Shown piece by piece: positions 55,601 to 64,000 of a DNA stretch of 64,000 nucleotides. Position 1 is the stretch's first letter. Each line of letters starts with the position of its first letter. A program made the translations under genes and the position numbers. The notes under the pieces were generated by a model. That model searched no databases, was not told the origin of the DNA, and saw only the letters and a list, made by a program, of their open reading frames with translations. Source of the DNA: Ifrita kowaldi (taxonomy: Eukaryota > Chordata > Aves > Passeriformes > Cinclosomatidae); contig VZRS01008261.1 in the NCBI GenBank assembly GCA_013398055.1, positions 1 through 64,000 of the forward strand, given 5' to 3'.

Positions 55601-58600
55601 AAGTGTGTGAGATGCTCTCTGCAGAGTTATGGGGTGCTGCATGCTGGCTGTTTGTGATGGATGACCCCTGCCTGTGGGAATAGTCCCATCTGTTCCTTCT
55701 CATGGGCTGGGCTTCACTCAGGTGCATGGGGTGGAGTGTAAATGGGGCTTCATTAATTGCTGCTTGCAGAGCCCAGTGTAGGTGGTGTGAGAGGAATCAT
55801 AGGAGTGTCATGCACTGATCTGTGTTATAGGAGTCCAATTTAAGGGTCTCATAGGACCTGGCGTTAATCACAGATTATATTCTGGGACTGAGTATGGCCT
55901 TTTTTGGTTTAAACAGTGCTAAGTGAAATAATTCACCTCTTTGTTGTGCTGTTGCTCAGGAAACTGTAGGAGGTGTGAATTGTATGCAATGCTGGTGTCC
56001 AGCTGAGTAGCAGTGACAACCTAGAAAACCTCAACAAACTCTCTTATGCTGACTCTGAGCCCTTGTGTTCTTGGTGGGCTGGGACTCTCTGGAAGGATAT
56101 TTTCCTTCATGTACTCTACTGACTCAGTGCAAGCCCCAAGCTGGGATCCTTTTTTGTTTTAAGTAGGATGAAGCAGAATGACAGCTCTGAAGTTCGTTCT
56201 CCTCCCTGCTCTTAACACAGGAATAAAAAATGTTTCTCAGCTCTTGAGACAAGGGAAGTGGCTTGTCTAATGTCAGAGAATTGTTAGGAGTTTGGTGCAT
56301 TCAGATGTGTGATTGTGGTCTTGGTCATTATGTGTACTGGCATCTTTCATGAAATCTTTCTTTCTCTTTCAGTTTTAAGATAAATCTGGGACAGGTGACT
56401 CACCAAATTAAAGAGCAGCGTGACTTGGCATTCCTGAAAATGAATCTTTTGTAATGAATAGGCCTGAAGCAAACAGTGTGATAGTGTTGGACCCTGTGGT
56501 TTCTTTTGCCTCTGACAGCTGCAAATACCTCATTTGCTGTTTCACCCAGGGCACAAGCTGCGTCACAGTCTCCTCACTGTTCTCTCAGGCTGTTTGTTGT
56601 CTTCCAGAATTTTTCTTGTTTGTTTGCTGTCCTTGAATTTTTCTGTGAAGCAGATGTTTCCAGACTCTTGGTTTTATGAAACATTAGCTGCTCAGTGATG
56701 TGAGCTCAGGCCATAAAACTGTTTGAGAGGCTGGGAGAATGCAGGACCCAAGGTATCTAGAGGATTTCTTTCTCTGGGGGGAACAAACACTGTCAGGGGG
56801 ATTTCAAAGTACATTTAGTATTTTTCACTGGTTGAAGCACTGTGTAGTTGTCAGGGTAGTGTCTTGGGAGGTGATTGGTAATAGGGGTTTGAATTAGGAA
56901 TAAAGACAGAGGGAAGGTGGCAGTTGAGTCGGTTGCAGGTGTGTCCTGTGCCACTCTGAGCTGTGGGGACTGTTCAGGAAACTGCTCTGTAGCATGAGGA
57001 CAGCACAGCGCTCTGGTACTGTTGGAGAGACTTGCTGGACTGATTTCACATTGGTCCTACCTGCTGTGCTTCTTGTCAGTGGAAATAACCCGTTGAAATA
57101 CCTGTCTTTCAAACAGGTATGAAGTTTGCAAGCCAAGTGAGGATGGCTCAGAGTATGTTACTCTCTCCATTTACTTTCGGGAAAAGACAATGAGGCAATC
57201 CAGCAATACTTCAGGGACTGTGCTCTTTGGGCAGCCACTGTTAATATCTGTGCCCAAACACAAGCTCACCGTGGATCACCTGTACAGTGTGGTTTTGGAG
57301 CAGATCAGGTAAGTCATGGCTGTACCTTTGAATCCTGTGCCAAGCTCTAGAGGTCACTTATTCAATTACATTGTAATAGGATTACTGAATCCTTGTTAAC
57401 AGGGAGAATTTTCCTTGATTTGTGTGGGATGCATAAACCAGGATTTGCATTGCATTAGTGTCTGGAGGCCCCAGGGACATTTCAAGGTCCTGGTTTTTTG
57501 GGCTTTGTAACAGATATTGCTGGCTCAGCCTTGCAAAAGGAGTCAGGAGCAGAACTCAGGGCTTGTTTTCAGGGCTCACAGATGAGGCTACCATAACTAA
57601 CTTTAGCCTTTTCAATATACAGCCAGTGAAACATGGAACAAGCAGTGAGGGCAGAGACTTAGGGAATTGTTGTTTGACTGAGGGCTCTTGGTGCTGTCAT
57701 GTAAATATAAATGGTGCTGTACAGGGTGGGTTCTTGTTTGCTGGAGGGGATTGGGCAGCAAGAGCTGATGATAGAGGGGGGTGCTGCTGTTCTGATGCAC
57801 AGCTGCAGTATGGTTGTGTGATAAATGTATCCCTTCTCTTCAGCCGCTATGTGAAACTCCCTCTGGCAGAAGAATACTCCCCACCCTGCCCAGACAGAGG
57901 AACCTGCAATGGCTCCAATGGTGTGGTTGAAGGTAAAGCTCTTTCAAAATTTGCTGGAAGCTCTTCAGCCCTTTAAGCTTTCTAACAGCATTTGGTTTAT
58001 GCTGTGTATATTTGGCTTAAGCTCTAGCAGGTTGTTTCTCCCCCATGATTTAACCATGCTATTGTGCTGGACATCTGCATGGTACAGGGAGAATCTTGTA
58101 GACCATTTCCTTCCTAGGGAGGTCAGATGTGCTTAAGCAGCAGCTGGAGAACAAGGTGTGGATGTGCATTCGTGCTGACCAGTGTTAGGGAAGTCCTTGC
58201 TTACTCGAGGTATTCAGGTGCCTCCCTCCAGAGGCAGCTGTTCCTGATATGCCCTTTGGTGATGAAAACTGGCCTGTTAGGTCACAAAGACAGATTGGGG
58301 AGAAATTTTTCTGTTGGAGGACATAGAATCACAGTCTCATTCCTAGGCTAGATGCTCACTAGGAAGCTTTTAATGTTGATGGCAAATGCGTGCTTCCCTT
58401 TCCTGTTTGAAATTATTCACTTGTGTAGCCCTGAGGGTAATAGCTGGAATAAGTTAAATGGGGAAAAAACCTGCCCATTTTCACCTAAGAATGGAAGTAA
58501 CTTTCCTGGCAGCTTACATATTCCTTTCTGTGAAGCCACCCAGCTGCAGCCTTGCTGATTCTCTCTTGGGGATGCTTCTTAGGGTGTGCTGTCAGAAGGT

Positions 58601-61600
58601 GTCATTGTTAACCTGCTGTGAGCTGAGCACTCTCCTAAACTGGCATCTGCTAAAGGGAATAATACAGCTTCAGATGGAGTGGTTAGCAAGCAGAGGTTTC
58701 TTTTTCTGTGTGCCTTTTCATTGCTTTCCACGTAACTGATGTGTGTTGTACAGACTGATGCAAACAGCTGTCCATGGGAGGTATCAGGCCAAACTTTCAC
58801 TGAAACCCTGTAATACTGTCCTTGTTGGAAAATTTTTTCCAGGTGACATTGAAGAGATGGAGCATCAGGATGGCGGAGAGGAAGGCAAGGAAAAGCTGAC
58901 AGAAGTTGATCCCTGCCACTCTGAGGGTTGTATGCAAGTGGAGTCAGCAAGAGACCTGCAGCCTTGCAAGAAACAGCATTTCACTTTTAGCCTTGTGAAT
59001 TCCTCTGGGACCTCGGAGATAAACTCCATTGTTGAAGGAAAAATCTTAAAACTGAATGGTAATTATTTTATTGCTGGTTTTTTTCTTTCTTCCTTCCTTT
59101 TACACCTGTGCAATAAATGTTTCTTCTTTCTTGTAGCTTTTGCTGCAGTTGCTATTGACTGGGATTCTGAGACACGGAGGCTGCTTTATGATGAACAGGA
59201 GGCACAGGTTGTTGCATGCTCTTTTCATAAGTAATCTGTGTTTAAACTTGCATGATATTTAAAAGGTGACAGTGTTCTCCTGGGTCATCTTTTATAACAG
59301 AATAAGCTGTTTTTACTGTCTTGATAAAAACTCTAAACACAAGTGAAGACATATTTTCTCTTATGGACTATTTAGCACAAGAAATGTGTGGCTGGAAGCT
59401 GGAGGTGATTGTCTGGGTGGAGCAGGAGGTGCAGAAATAGGCAGTGTGGGGAAAGTGAGCATGTAGTTTCTTGATGTCAGGGATTACAGAGTACGTGGAA
59501 TTGAATAAAGCACCCATCTCATTCACTAGGCATTTGAAAAACATGGAAGCATGCTACAACCACAGAAGAAGAAGGCTGTAGTAGCCCTCAGAGACTGTAT
59601 AGAGCTCTTCACTACTATGGAAACACTTGGTGAACATGACCCGTGGTAAGAAACTCTGCCTGCCTGCCTTATCTACCATACAATGCTATAAGTGTTTGAA
59701 TTTATATGATTTGTAATGGGATTCTTATACTTTCCCAGGTCTGTCCTTTTGTCCTCATCTTTGTGAAGTCTATCAGATCTGTATTAAGGCATTGACTCAA
59801 TATGCTGTGGACATGGGTTAATAAAAAGTATTTGCTTCCTGCCTGTATTTAAGGAAAAAAGTGTCAGTGGGAATGTAGCTTCCAACAATCAGGCTGTTTT
59901 TAGAAGTTAACTTTTGTACAATGTGCAGTTAACATAAGTGCCATAGGACATTTTGCCTGTGAAGTGAAAGCAAGTTGGAGTTGGGAATTCCCTGAGGCAG
60001 TGTGTTCACCTACAAATTCCACAGGCAATGTGCCTTCTGTAGGGCAGGGACTGTGCTTGTGCTCGTGAGGCATCCTTAATGGAAGGCCAGAAGCTTTTCT
60101 TTTAATGCAGTCATTAATTTCCTGCTTTTTACTCCTTCCTCAGGTACTGCCCTAACTGTAAGAAACATCAACAGGCCACGAAGAAGTTTGACTTGTGGTC
60201 TTTGCCCAGGATTTTGGTGGTACATTTAAAACGCTTCTCCTACAGCAGATACTGGAGGGATAAACTTGACACTGTTGTGGAATTCCCCATCAGGTAGGAT
60301 TCTTCCCTCAAGCTAGGAAGAACTTGAAAAACTTGGTCAAGAAAGTTGTACTTCTGATGTTTCTGTTGGGTGGGCTTGCTGTTAAAGCTGTAACTGGAAC
60401 AGGTGTTTTCTGGGTTTGAACTGGACAGCTGTCATGAGCTGAGAGGGTTAGTTTCTTGGAGGGTGGTTTTTGTTAATACTGTTCAGTTTTGTACATCTCA
60501 AAGAGCATTAGTTACTAGCAGGTGCTGTTTCTTCTGGAATTTGGTTAAGCCCAGGTGATTCAACCAAGAGAACTTCTGTAGCAATTTCAGCAAATTTTTT
60601 GGGCAGAGCTGCACTTGTAGTACTGAGTATTGCACCAGTACAAGATGAAAGCCATTGCTTTGGGATGAAGCATATCCCTTACTGTTCTTATCTCACTCTT
60701 CGTGCCTACACAGGGACACTCCAAACTGTGTTTTATTCAACACCTCCCTCTAAACCTTCTGGCAGTGCTTGGTGTGTTTGTCAGGACCTGCCCTGTGTGG
60801 GAAGGGTAACAAGTCTGGTCTTCACACTAACAACACCCGGCCCCTGAGCAGCAGAGCAGCACTGGTGCCATGCTTCAGTTCCTAAAAAGTGATGGTTATG
60901 GGGGTACTGATAGGTTTGTGTTTCCTTCCAGGGGTTTGAACATGTCCGAGTTTGTCTGCGACCCAAGAGCAGGCTCATACGTGTATGACCTCATTGCAGT
61001 TTCCAATCACTATGGAGCCATGGGAGTGGGCCACTGTGAGTAACTGCTGCTGTGTCCTTTGTGTGCAAGGAAACATGGCAGAGGGGTCGTGGGAGGGCTC
61101 TGCATTGGGACACCTGCAATAGCCCTCACCAAAGGTATCTAGTCCAAAACTTAGCTGTGTTCTGTGTGCAGGCCAGTATCATATTGGGATCCTGTTAGGA
61201 TATGGAGGGCAGATAGGTAGCAGCACTTTGGCCTGAGGTCTGACTGATGCCGGTGGGACCCTGGCTAACATTAATTAGTTTTTGTGATGGTGTTCCCCAG
61301 TTTATGAGTGGAGTCAAGATTTTTCAATGCTGAACTGGAAATGACAGTAGAATGGCTGACAGTAGAATGTCTCCACCTTTGCACTGATAAGGACTGACAT
61401 AAGGAAAATGTAATTTCATCAGGAGAAAAACCCACTTACAATCAAGTTTGATACATGATGAGTCTGTTTTTTCTGTCACTGGTTTTGCTGCAGCATAGAT
61501 GAAAAGTGTCTGTAGGAGAGTTCCCTGTATCAGGTGGCCGTGCAGATCCATGCTGTAGGTGACACTTGTAAAACCACCCAGAAGCAACTTAGCATGAGAG

Positions 61601-62414
61601 GATGATGAACTCCTGTAGCTGAAGGGGCACATGTTCTGAGGTTGGAGATCACAGTCATGGAAGTCTTGGCTTGAACAGATGTTGAGGGACTTACAACTTT
61701 CTTCTTGAGTGAGGACTCTTGCAAGTGCTAGATCAGATCCCTCAGCAGCAGAAAACTTCTACTTCAAGTGAAAATGCAGAGTCTTAAACTGTGTGTGTTT
61801 GGGAAAGCTCTGATTTAAGGGCAGTGAACAAAGCCTACTCTTGTTTTTCCCTAAGTTTCTTTTCCATGTATCTCAGCTGTCAGGGATAAGCCTGGTATGT
61901 GGAACCTGGTCCTAGACTAGCTGGGCCAGCTGGCATATTGTAGAAGATGTTTATGCTGGTTAACTGGGCTTGGGGCAGGTAATGCCAAAGCTGGCTCCTG
62001 GCCTCCCATGCACACGTGGTTGGAGTCCTGAGTGTCCCAGGTGTGCCTTCCCTGGCGGCCTTCCCTGGAAGGAATGCTGAGCTGCAGTTTCTCCCCCGAC
62101 AGACACTGCCTACGCAAAGAACAAGGTGAACGACAAGTGGTACTACTTTGACGACAGCAGCGTCTCGGTGGCTTCAGAAGACCAAATAGTGGTGAGTATT
62201 TGGCTTGAGGCTGTTTCAGGTCTATGCTGAAAGTGTGGTTCCCTGCTTTGGGCATGGCATTCCAGCCAAGCTGTGTGGATGGTTTCAGATGGGTTTTCTT
62301 TTTGTTCGGTAGACAAAAGCTGCGTATGTGCTGTTCTATCAGCGCCGAAACAGCGAGGAACATTCTCCCCCCTCTGCTCCCCAAGAAGAGTGTGATGGCA
62401 TGGACACCAACTAA
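31534..62414 (+). CDS. USP4: USP4 ubiquitin-specific protease 4 (22 coding exons)
   Basis: Twenty-two exons with consistent phases total 2841 bases, or 946 residues plus stop (human USP4 is 963). USP4 is a cysteine deubiquitinase acting in nucleus and cytoplasm on several signalling and spliceosomal substrates. Domains in order are an Ala/Arg-rich N-terminus, DUSP domain (about 30-125, PGPI motif present twice), UBL domain (about 130-230), Ser-rich linker (238-290) and USP catalytic core. The core has the Cys box NLGNTCFMNS (catalytic Cys318), the QQQDSQE block, zinc-binding CPKC and CPNC pairs, and the His box GVGHYTAY (His883). A UBL-type and acidic insert lies between the two core halves. 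The start ATG at 31534 has A at -3 and G at +4. A second in-frame ATG at 31549 has a perfect GCCGCCATGG context, so either could be used. The C-terminal tail ends in DTN and is shorter than in human. Confidence 0.97.
31743..31900 (+). CDS. USP4: USP4 exon 2, DUSP domain (residues 30-83)
   Basis: The acceptor is TGTTGCAG and the donor GGCG|GTGAGT. It encodes ESRWFKQWKKYVGFDSWDMF followed by two copies of a LFPGPxDNxG decapeptide (residues 60-69 and 70-79). Human USP4, as recalled, has one copy. Confidence 0.96.
31831..31890 (+). repeat. USP4: 30-bp in-frame tandem duplication in USP4 exon 2
   Basis: Units 31831-31860 and 31861-31890 match at 26 of 30 positions by direct comparison. Each encodes LFPGPxDNxG, the PGPI-type DUSP signature. 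Confidence 0.95.
32154..32284 (+). CDS. USP4: USP4 exon 3, DUSP domain (residues 83-126)
   Basis: The acceptor is CCCTTTTAG and the donor AGGAAA|GTAAGT. It encodes PESQSLKEHLIDELDYVLVP and ends with GQQPIVRK, the end of the DUSP fold. Confidence 0.97.
32285..35731 (+). other. USP4: USP4 intron 3
   Basis: A 3.4-kb AT-rich intron holding one minus-strand CR1 fragment near 34790-34920. I see nothing else recognisable. Confidence 0.8.
34790..34920 (-). mobile_element. USP4: CR1 LINE 3'-region fragment, minus orientation
   Basis: 'atttcagttggaaggaactt' and then 'gaactgcctgaccaattcag' and 'gggcattgtccaaatgcctc' form the well-known antisense strings of bird CR1 3' regions. Confidence 0.8.
35732..35858 (+). 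CDS. USP4: USP4 exon 4 (residues 127-169)
   Basis: The acceptor is CTGTGTGCAG and the donor GTTG|GTAAGT. It encodes VVEYGLFVKHYKVEVYLLEL, which opens the UBL domain. Confidence 0.97.
36380..36525 (+). CDS. USP4: USP4 exon 5 (residues 169-217)
   Basis: The acceptor is CTTCAACAG after a long T tract, and the donor GTCAG|GTAAGG. It encodes TIEKEMRKLFNIP and the SNTYEQLSKLD block of the UBL domain. Confidence 0.97.
36720..36781 (+). CDS. USP4: USP4 exon 6 (residues 218-238)
   Basis: A short 62-base exon with acceptor CTCTTTCAG and donor AA|GTAAGC. It encodes VVLIEVKNEDGTWPGQ, the end of the UBL. Confidence 0.95.
36782..42053 (+). other. USP4: USP4 intron 6
   Basis: A 5.3-kb AT-rich intron. The section 39400-41260 is strongly pyrimidine-biased on this strand and may be an old degraded element, but I cannot name it. 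A 91-codon frame at 39140-39415 has no splice context or family resemblance. Confidence 0.7.
42054..42197 (+). CDS. USP4: USP4 exon 7, Ser-rich linker (residues 238-286)
   Basis: The acceptor is TTCTCCCAG and the donor is GTAAGA within a G run, with the phase fixing the border. It encodes a Ser/Thr-rich linker with SRNFTTSSKSSASSYSSVS. The corresponding human exon is known to be skipped in an isoform. Its length of 144 bases keeps frame if skipped. Confidence 0.94.
42838..42955 (+). CDS. USP4: USP4 exon 8, catalytic Cys box (residues 286-325)
   Basis: The acceptor is TTTTTCCAG and the donor TACAG|GTAAGA. It encodes GLCGLSNLGNTCFMNSALQ. The nucleophile Cys318 codon is at 42932-42934. Confidence 0.98.
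43309..43336 (+). repeat. Two tandem copies of a 14-mer
   Basis: GAGCAGGTCAGTGC is repeated exactly twice in USP4 intron 8. Confidence 0.8.
44152..44325 (+). CDS. USP4: USP4 exon 9 (residues 326-383)
   Basis: The acceptor is TTTTTTCAG and the donor AAG|GTAAGT. It encodes CLSNTPPLTDYFLED and IKQMWSGR of the USP thumb. Confidence 0.97.
44931..45089 (+). CDS. USP4: USP4 exon 10 (residues 384-436)
   Basis: The acceptor is TGTTTCAG. It encodes GRFAPQFSGYQQQDSQELL, a USP core block. The donor ATTCG|GTACAG is weaker than average, but frame and homology to the next exon support it. Confidence 0.95.
45903..46127 (+). CDS. USP4: USP4 exon 11 (residues 437-511)
   Basis: The acceptor is ATTTTATAG and the donor CCAG|GTGAGC. 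It encodes VAKEAWENHRLRNDS and the first zinc-ligand pair CPKC, then DPFCYLTLPLPL. Confidence 0.97.
46435..47024 (+). mobile_element. CR1 LINE, 5'-truncated copy in USP4 intron 11
   Basis: About 590 bases read in CR1 order: 'gtgaagggtctggagggga', 'ttgttcagcctggaggaga', 'gtgacaggacccgaggcaat', 'ggaggtttagattggatatc', 'ttgggcttgatgatcctta', 'gggtcccttccaactcagc', then ATTCTATGG at the end. It is the youngest-looking and longest clear CR1 in the window. Confidence 0.93.
47675..47758 (+). CDS. USP4: USP4 exon 12 (residues 512-539)
   Basis: The acceptor is TTTCTAG and the donor AAAAT|GTAAGG. It encodes YRVVVPMMGAISDLCESLSK, which begins the internal UBL-like insert. Confidence 0.96.
48129..48223 (+). 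CDS. USP4: USP4 exon 13 (residues 540-571)
   Basis: The acceptor is TGTCCTAG and the donor TTTGT|GTGAGT. It encodes VTDVYNHRFHKIFQMDEGL. It is followed by the longest intron of the gene. Confidence 0.97.
53654..53724. repeat. Long imperfect hairpin
   Basis: TGTGCTGAATGCT (53660-53672) pairs perfectly with AGCATTCAGCACA (53699-53711). An outer AGTGTT (53654-53659) can pair with AACACT (53719-53724) across a bulge. The size of about 71 bases is precursor-microRNA-like. It could equally be a foldback transposon remnant. Confidence 0.6.
53744..53874 (+). other. Exon-like GC-rich block inside USP4 intron 13
   Basis: A GC-rich 131-base block is bounded by a strong pyrimidine tract with CTCAG (to 53743) and a GTAAGT donor (53875). 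If spliced into USP4 it would read V-F-W-E-A-Q-P-H then a stop, and 131 is not a multiple of three. It would therefore act as a poison exon rather than a coding one. It contains an 8-bp hairpin (CTGGTGAT at 53814-53821 with ATCACCAG at 53827-53834). Confidence 0.35.
53932..53963. repeat. Perfect 14-bp hairpin with TTAG loop
   Basis: TTTCTTCTTAGTTC (53932-53945) and GAACTAAGAAGAAA (53950-53963) are exact reverse complements around a four-base loop. Confidence 0.85.
57117..57308 (+). CDS. USP4: USP4 exon 14 (residues 571-635)
   Basis: The acceptor is TTTCAAACAG and the donor ATCAG|GTAAGT. It encodes the insert with FGQPLLISVPKHKLTVDHL. Confidence 0.97.
57844..57932 (+). CDS. USP4: USP4 exon 15 (residues 635-665)
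   Basis: The acceptor is TCTCTTCAG and the donor GAAG|GTAAAG. It encodes SRYVKLPLAEEYSPPCP and the linker. Confidence 0.95.
58843..59058 (+). CDS. USP4: USP4 exon 16, acidic insert (residues 665-737)
   Basis: The acceptor is TTTTTTCCAG and the donor AATG|GTAATT. It encodes an acidic Glu/Asp-rich stretch (DIEEMEHQDGGEEGKEK), then HFTFSLVNSSGTSEIN. The acidic insert differs from human, as expected of a linker. Confidence 0.95.
59137..59207 (+). CDS. USP4: USP4 exon 17 (residues 737-760)
   Basis: The acceptor is TTCTTGTAG. It encodes AIDWDSETRRLLYDEQEAQ. The donor CAG|GTTGTT is weak beyond the GT, and was placed by frame and by homology to the next exon. Confidence 0.93.
59530..59645 (+). CDS. 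USP4: USP4 exon 18 (residues 761-799)
   Basis: The acceptor is ATTCACTAG and the donor CCGTG|GTAAGA. It encodes MLQPQKKKAVVALRDCIELF and FTTMETLGEHDPW. Confidence 0.97.
60144..60293 (+). CDS. USP4: USP4 exon 19 (residues 799-849)
   Basis: The acceptor is TTCCTCAG and the donor ATCAG|GTAGGA. It encodes the second zinc-ligand pair CPNC, KKFDLWSLPRILVVHLKRFS and the fingers-to-palm return. Confidence 0.98.
60932..61035 (+). CDS. USP4: USP4 exon 20 (residues 849-884)
   Basis: The acceptor is TTCCTTCCAG and the donor CACT|GTGAGT. It encodes YDLIAVSNHYGAMGVGH, with catalytic His883 at 61032-61034. Confidence 0.97.
62103..62191 (+). CDS. USP4: USP4 exon 21 (residues 884-913)
   Basis: The acceptor is CCCCGACAG and the donor ATAGTG|GTGAGT. 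It encodes YTAYAKNKVNDKWYYFDDS, which carries the Asp of the USP catalytic triad region, then SVASEDQIV. Confidence 0.97.
62313..62414 (+). CDS. USP4: USP4 exon 22 (residues 914-946 and stop)
   Basis: The acceptor is TTCGGTAG. It encodes TKAAYVLFYQRR, then a short acidic Ser/Pro tail ending in DTN. TAA is at 62412-62414. The tail is about 19 residues shorter than the human tail as I recall it. Confidence 0.96.
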   Translation, partial: TKAAYVLFYQRRNSEEHSPPSAPQEECDGMDTN

Positions 62415-62660
62415 GCACCACCTCCAGCACTCAGCCACCATGGTAGTGGTTGCTCTTGTAAAGCAATGCCTGAGGCGCCTGAAAATTTTTCTTCCTTCTG
62501 TAGGGGTCAAGCAGAAAATCAAGCACTGAAAGAGATTCAGTGCTGGGGGTTGCAGAATAGCACTGAAGAGCCAGGACTAGGTGCTGACACTTGGGTATTT
62601 AGAGGCCAAAAATAATATATATTGGAGCTTCAATAAAGTTCTTTTTAAAATCTGGCTGAG
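62415..62660 (+). other. USP4: USP4 3' untranslated region
   Basis: A short 3'UTR of about 240 bases with a single AATAAA at 62632, followed by a T-rich and then GT-rich downstream region. Confidence 0.75.
62632..62637 (+). promoter_or_regulatory. USP4: AATAAA polyadenylation signal of USP4
   Basis: A canonical hexamer 218 bases after the stop codon, followed by TTCTTTTT. Confidence 0.75.
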
Positions 62661-64000
62661 CTGTGTGGCTAGAGGCAGGGGTTGGGGCTGTGGTTCTTGG
62701 GCTGAGTGTTGTAGCTGTGGTTGGGAGAGGACAGCCTGAGCTGGAGGCCAGGCAGAGCTGAGCCTTGCAGGGGCCCATGGAGGAGAGTGGTGGGTACGAT
62801 TCTGTGAATCGGCATTGGGGCTTCCTGCCAACTCTCTGCTGTTGCTGTTGGGCCCTGCCTGTGTCAGGGAGGCCTCCTGCACCCTTTCTGGAGCTCAGTT
62901 CAAATCTTTGTACATCTGGTCTGTTGCAGTCTCTGCCACTGTACCTTGGTCCCCCTGGCAAAGCAACAAAAGTTTCTCTTGCTTGCATCCTTTCACTGAT
63001 GCGTTTGAGGCTCTCCTGGACAGTTTTGACTCAGCATTTTTGATGTGAACACTGAAGCCAGTGATGCAGGAATCTTGGCCAGAAGTGAATCATACCTACC
63101 TATGGTGTGGCATATGTGCAGACTGATCCCCATGGAGATACAGGATACAGCTGCTCTGGCTCCTGTTCTTCTGCAGAGAAAATAACATCCATAACACTGA
63201 TGATTTCTTGTCCTTTCCATCTCCTACACCCCTCACTTCCAGGCTGCTCTGTAAGCACTTTTCTGCTGCCAGCATTTCTCCCATGGTTTGTGCAGTGACA
63301 GCATTTTTATCCTTTTTTTGCTCATTTATGTCTCCAGCCAAGCTCAGCACTGTGTCCCCAGTGCTGTCACCTGTAAGGGTGACAGCTCAATGCAATGGAT
63401 TGTTTGAGCTTTCAGCCTTCTCTCTTGCAACTTTGGTTTTTTTGGACTGCTCTTTCAGCCCTCCTCCACCCTTGAGTGCTGCCTTTTATATCCTCACCTG
63501 GTCACCCTCTGTGGGGCTGCAGGTGTGATAGTCCTGTCCCAGGTCCTGTTTGCCTCTGCTATTCAATGCTTCTGCTCCACCCTTTTGGCACAACTGGCAA
63601 ATGCTCTTCCCTCTGTTCTCCTTTACTGTCTGTGTTGCTTTTAGGACTCTAGTCCAGCTTTCTTCTTGAAAAGAGACTCCTGTGAGTCTCACTGGAGAAC
63701 TGGTCTTCCATGTGAAAAATGGGAAAAAAATCCAGACCCTTAGCCTGTATTTTTTAGGGAAAGATCTAGCTCAAGGCAGTGAACCAAACCAGGAACCAGG
63801 AGGGTTTTCCCTTCCTGGATCCAAGTGTGTTGGCAGAATGAAAGGCTGAGACTGGCTGCCACCTGCTTTTTGTTCCCCCTGGAATATGTGCTTGCAGCCA
63901 CTGTGGCTTCAGTGCTGACCATCACCTTCTCTTCTGGTGGTCAGCAGCACTCACCCATTTAACTCCAAACTTGCCAGCTCAGCCCCACCTTTCTGCAGCT
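62661..64000. other. Region downstream of USP4, no gene recognised
   Basis: About 1.3 kb of mixed composition with short overlapping frames on both strands and no recognisable domain, RNA gene or repeat. It may belong to the next gene's flank. Confidence 0.6.

Larger units (their letters stand above)
48224..57116 (+). other. USP4: USP4 intron 13 (8.9 kb)
   Basis: The largest intron of the gene, mostly AT-rich. It contains the structured cluster at 53654-53963 (separate entries) and a 196-codon antisense open frame at 49162-49752. I recognise no clear CR1. Confidence 0.8.
57309..62312 (+). other. USP4: USP4 introns 14-21
   Basis: Introns of 78-1067 bases lie between exons 14 and 22, the shortest at 59059-59136. 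I recognise no repeats or RNA genes in them. Long open frames across 57458-57976 and 58743-59234 are exon read-throughs or chance. Confidence 0.7.

Noticed and set aside
61917..62522. 201-codon minus-strand open frame
   Set aside because: It overlaps USP4 exons 21 and 22 on the opposite strand and has no recognisable domain. It is a shadow of a conserved coding region.
62661..64000. Possible next gene downstream of USP4
   Set aside because: I could match none of the short frames to the expected 3p21-type neighbours, and splice-bounded coding segments are not evident.

Overview
This is a vertebrate nuclear genomic window, almost certainly from a bird. It holds three protein-coding genes, all on the + strand, in the order RHOA - GPX1 - USP4. 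I also find fragments of CR1, the dominant avian LINE, including 3' ends with the typical ATTCTATG-type tail. The RHOA/GPX1/USP4 neighbourhood is the conserved vertebrate block found at human 3p21.31. The genes have spliced exons with GT-AG borders, long AT-rich introns and CpG-rich first-exon regions. There is no sign of prokaryotic, plasmid or phage content.

Layout. 1-330 is a CpG-rich segment with a perfect cAMP-response-element palindrome, probably the RHOA promoter or first non-coding exon region. 331-16667 is the long 5' intron of RHOA, rich in old CR1 relics. 16670-22055 holds the four RHOA coding exons (193 codons, complete), followed by a 3'UTR with three candidate AATAAA signals. 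23150-26570 is intergenic and ends in a 69-N assembly gap. 26588-26938 is the last coding exon of GPX1, followed by a well-formed SECIS element and a polyA signal. The first GPX1 exon, which should carry the selenocysteine UGA, is absent and presumably lies in the gap. 27190-31380 is intergenic. 31380-32100 is the CpG island of USP4, and its 22 coding exons run from 31534 to 62414 (946 codons plus stop, every splice phase consistent). 62660-64000 holds nothing I recognise.

The three genes are not an operon and have separate jobs. RHOA is the GTPase switch for actin and Rho-kinase signalling. GPX1 is the selenium-dependent glutathione peroxidase. USP4 is a ubiquitin-specific protease of the DUSP/UBL family. 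They share only conserved synteny.

I did not find a new biological system. The observations most worth checking are: (1) a 30-bp in-frame tandem duplication that doubles the PGPI-type motif in the USP4 DUSP domain; (2) a cluster in the 8.9-kb USP4 intron 13 of a long imperfect hairpin, a GC-rich exon-like block with good splice sites, and a perfect 14-bp hairpin; (3) a GC-AG intron in RHOA; (4) the missing GPX1 selenocysteine exon and the too-small gap; and (5) a YY1-type motif on the USP4 start codon. Comparisons with human proteins are from memory and were not computed.
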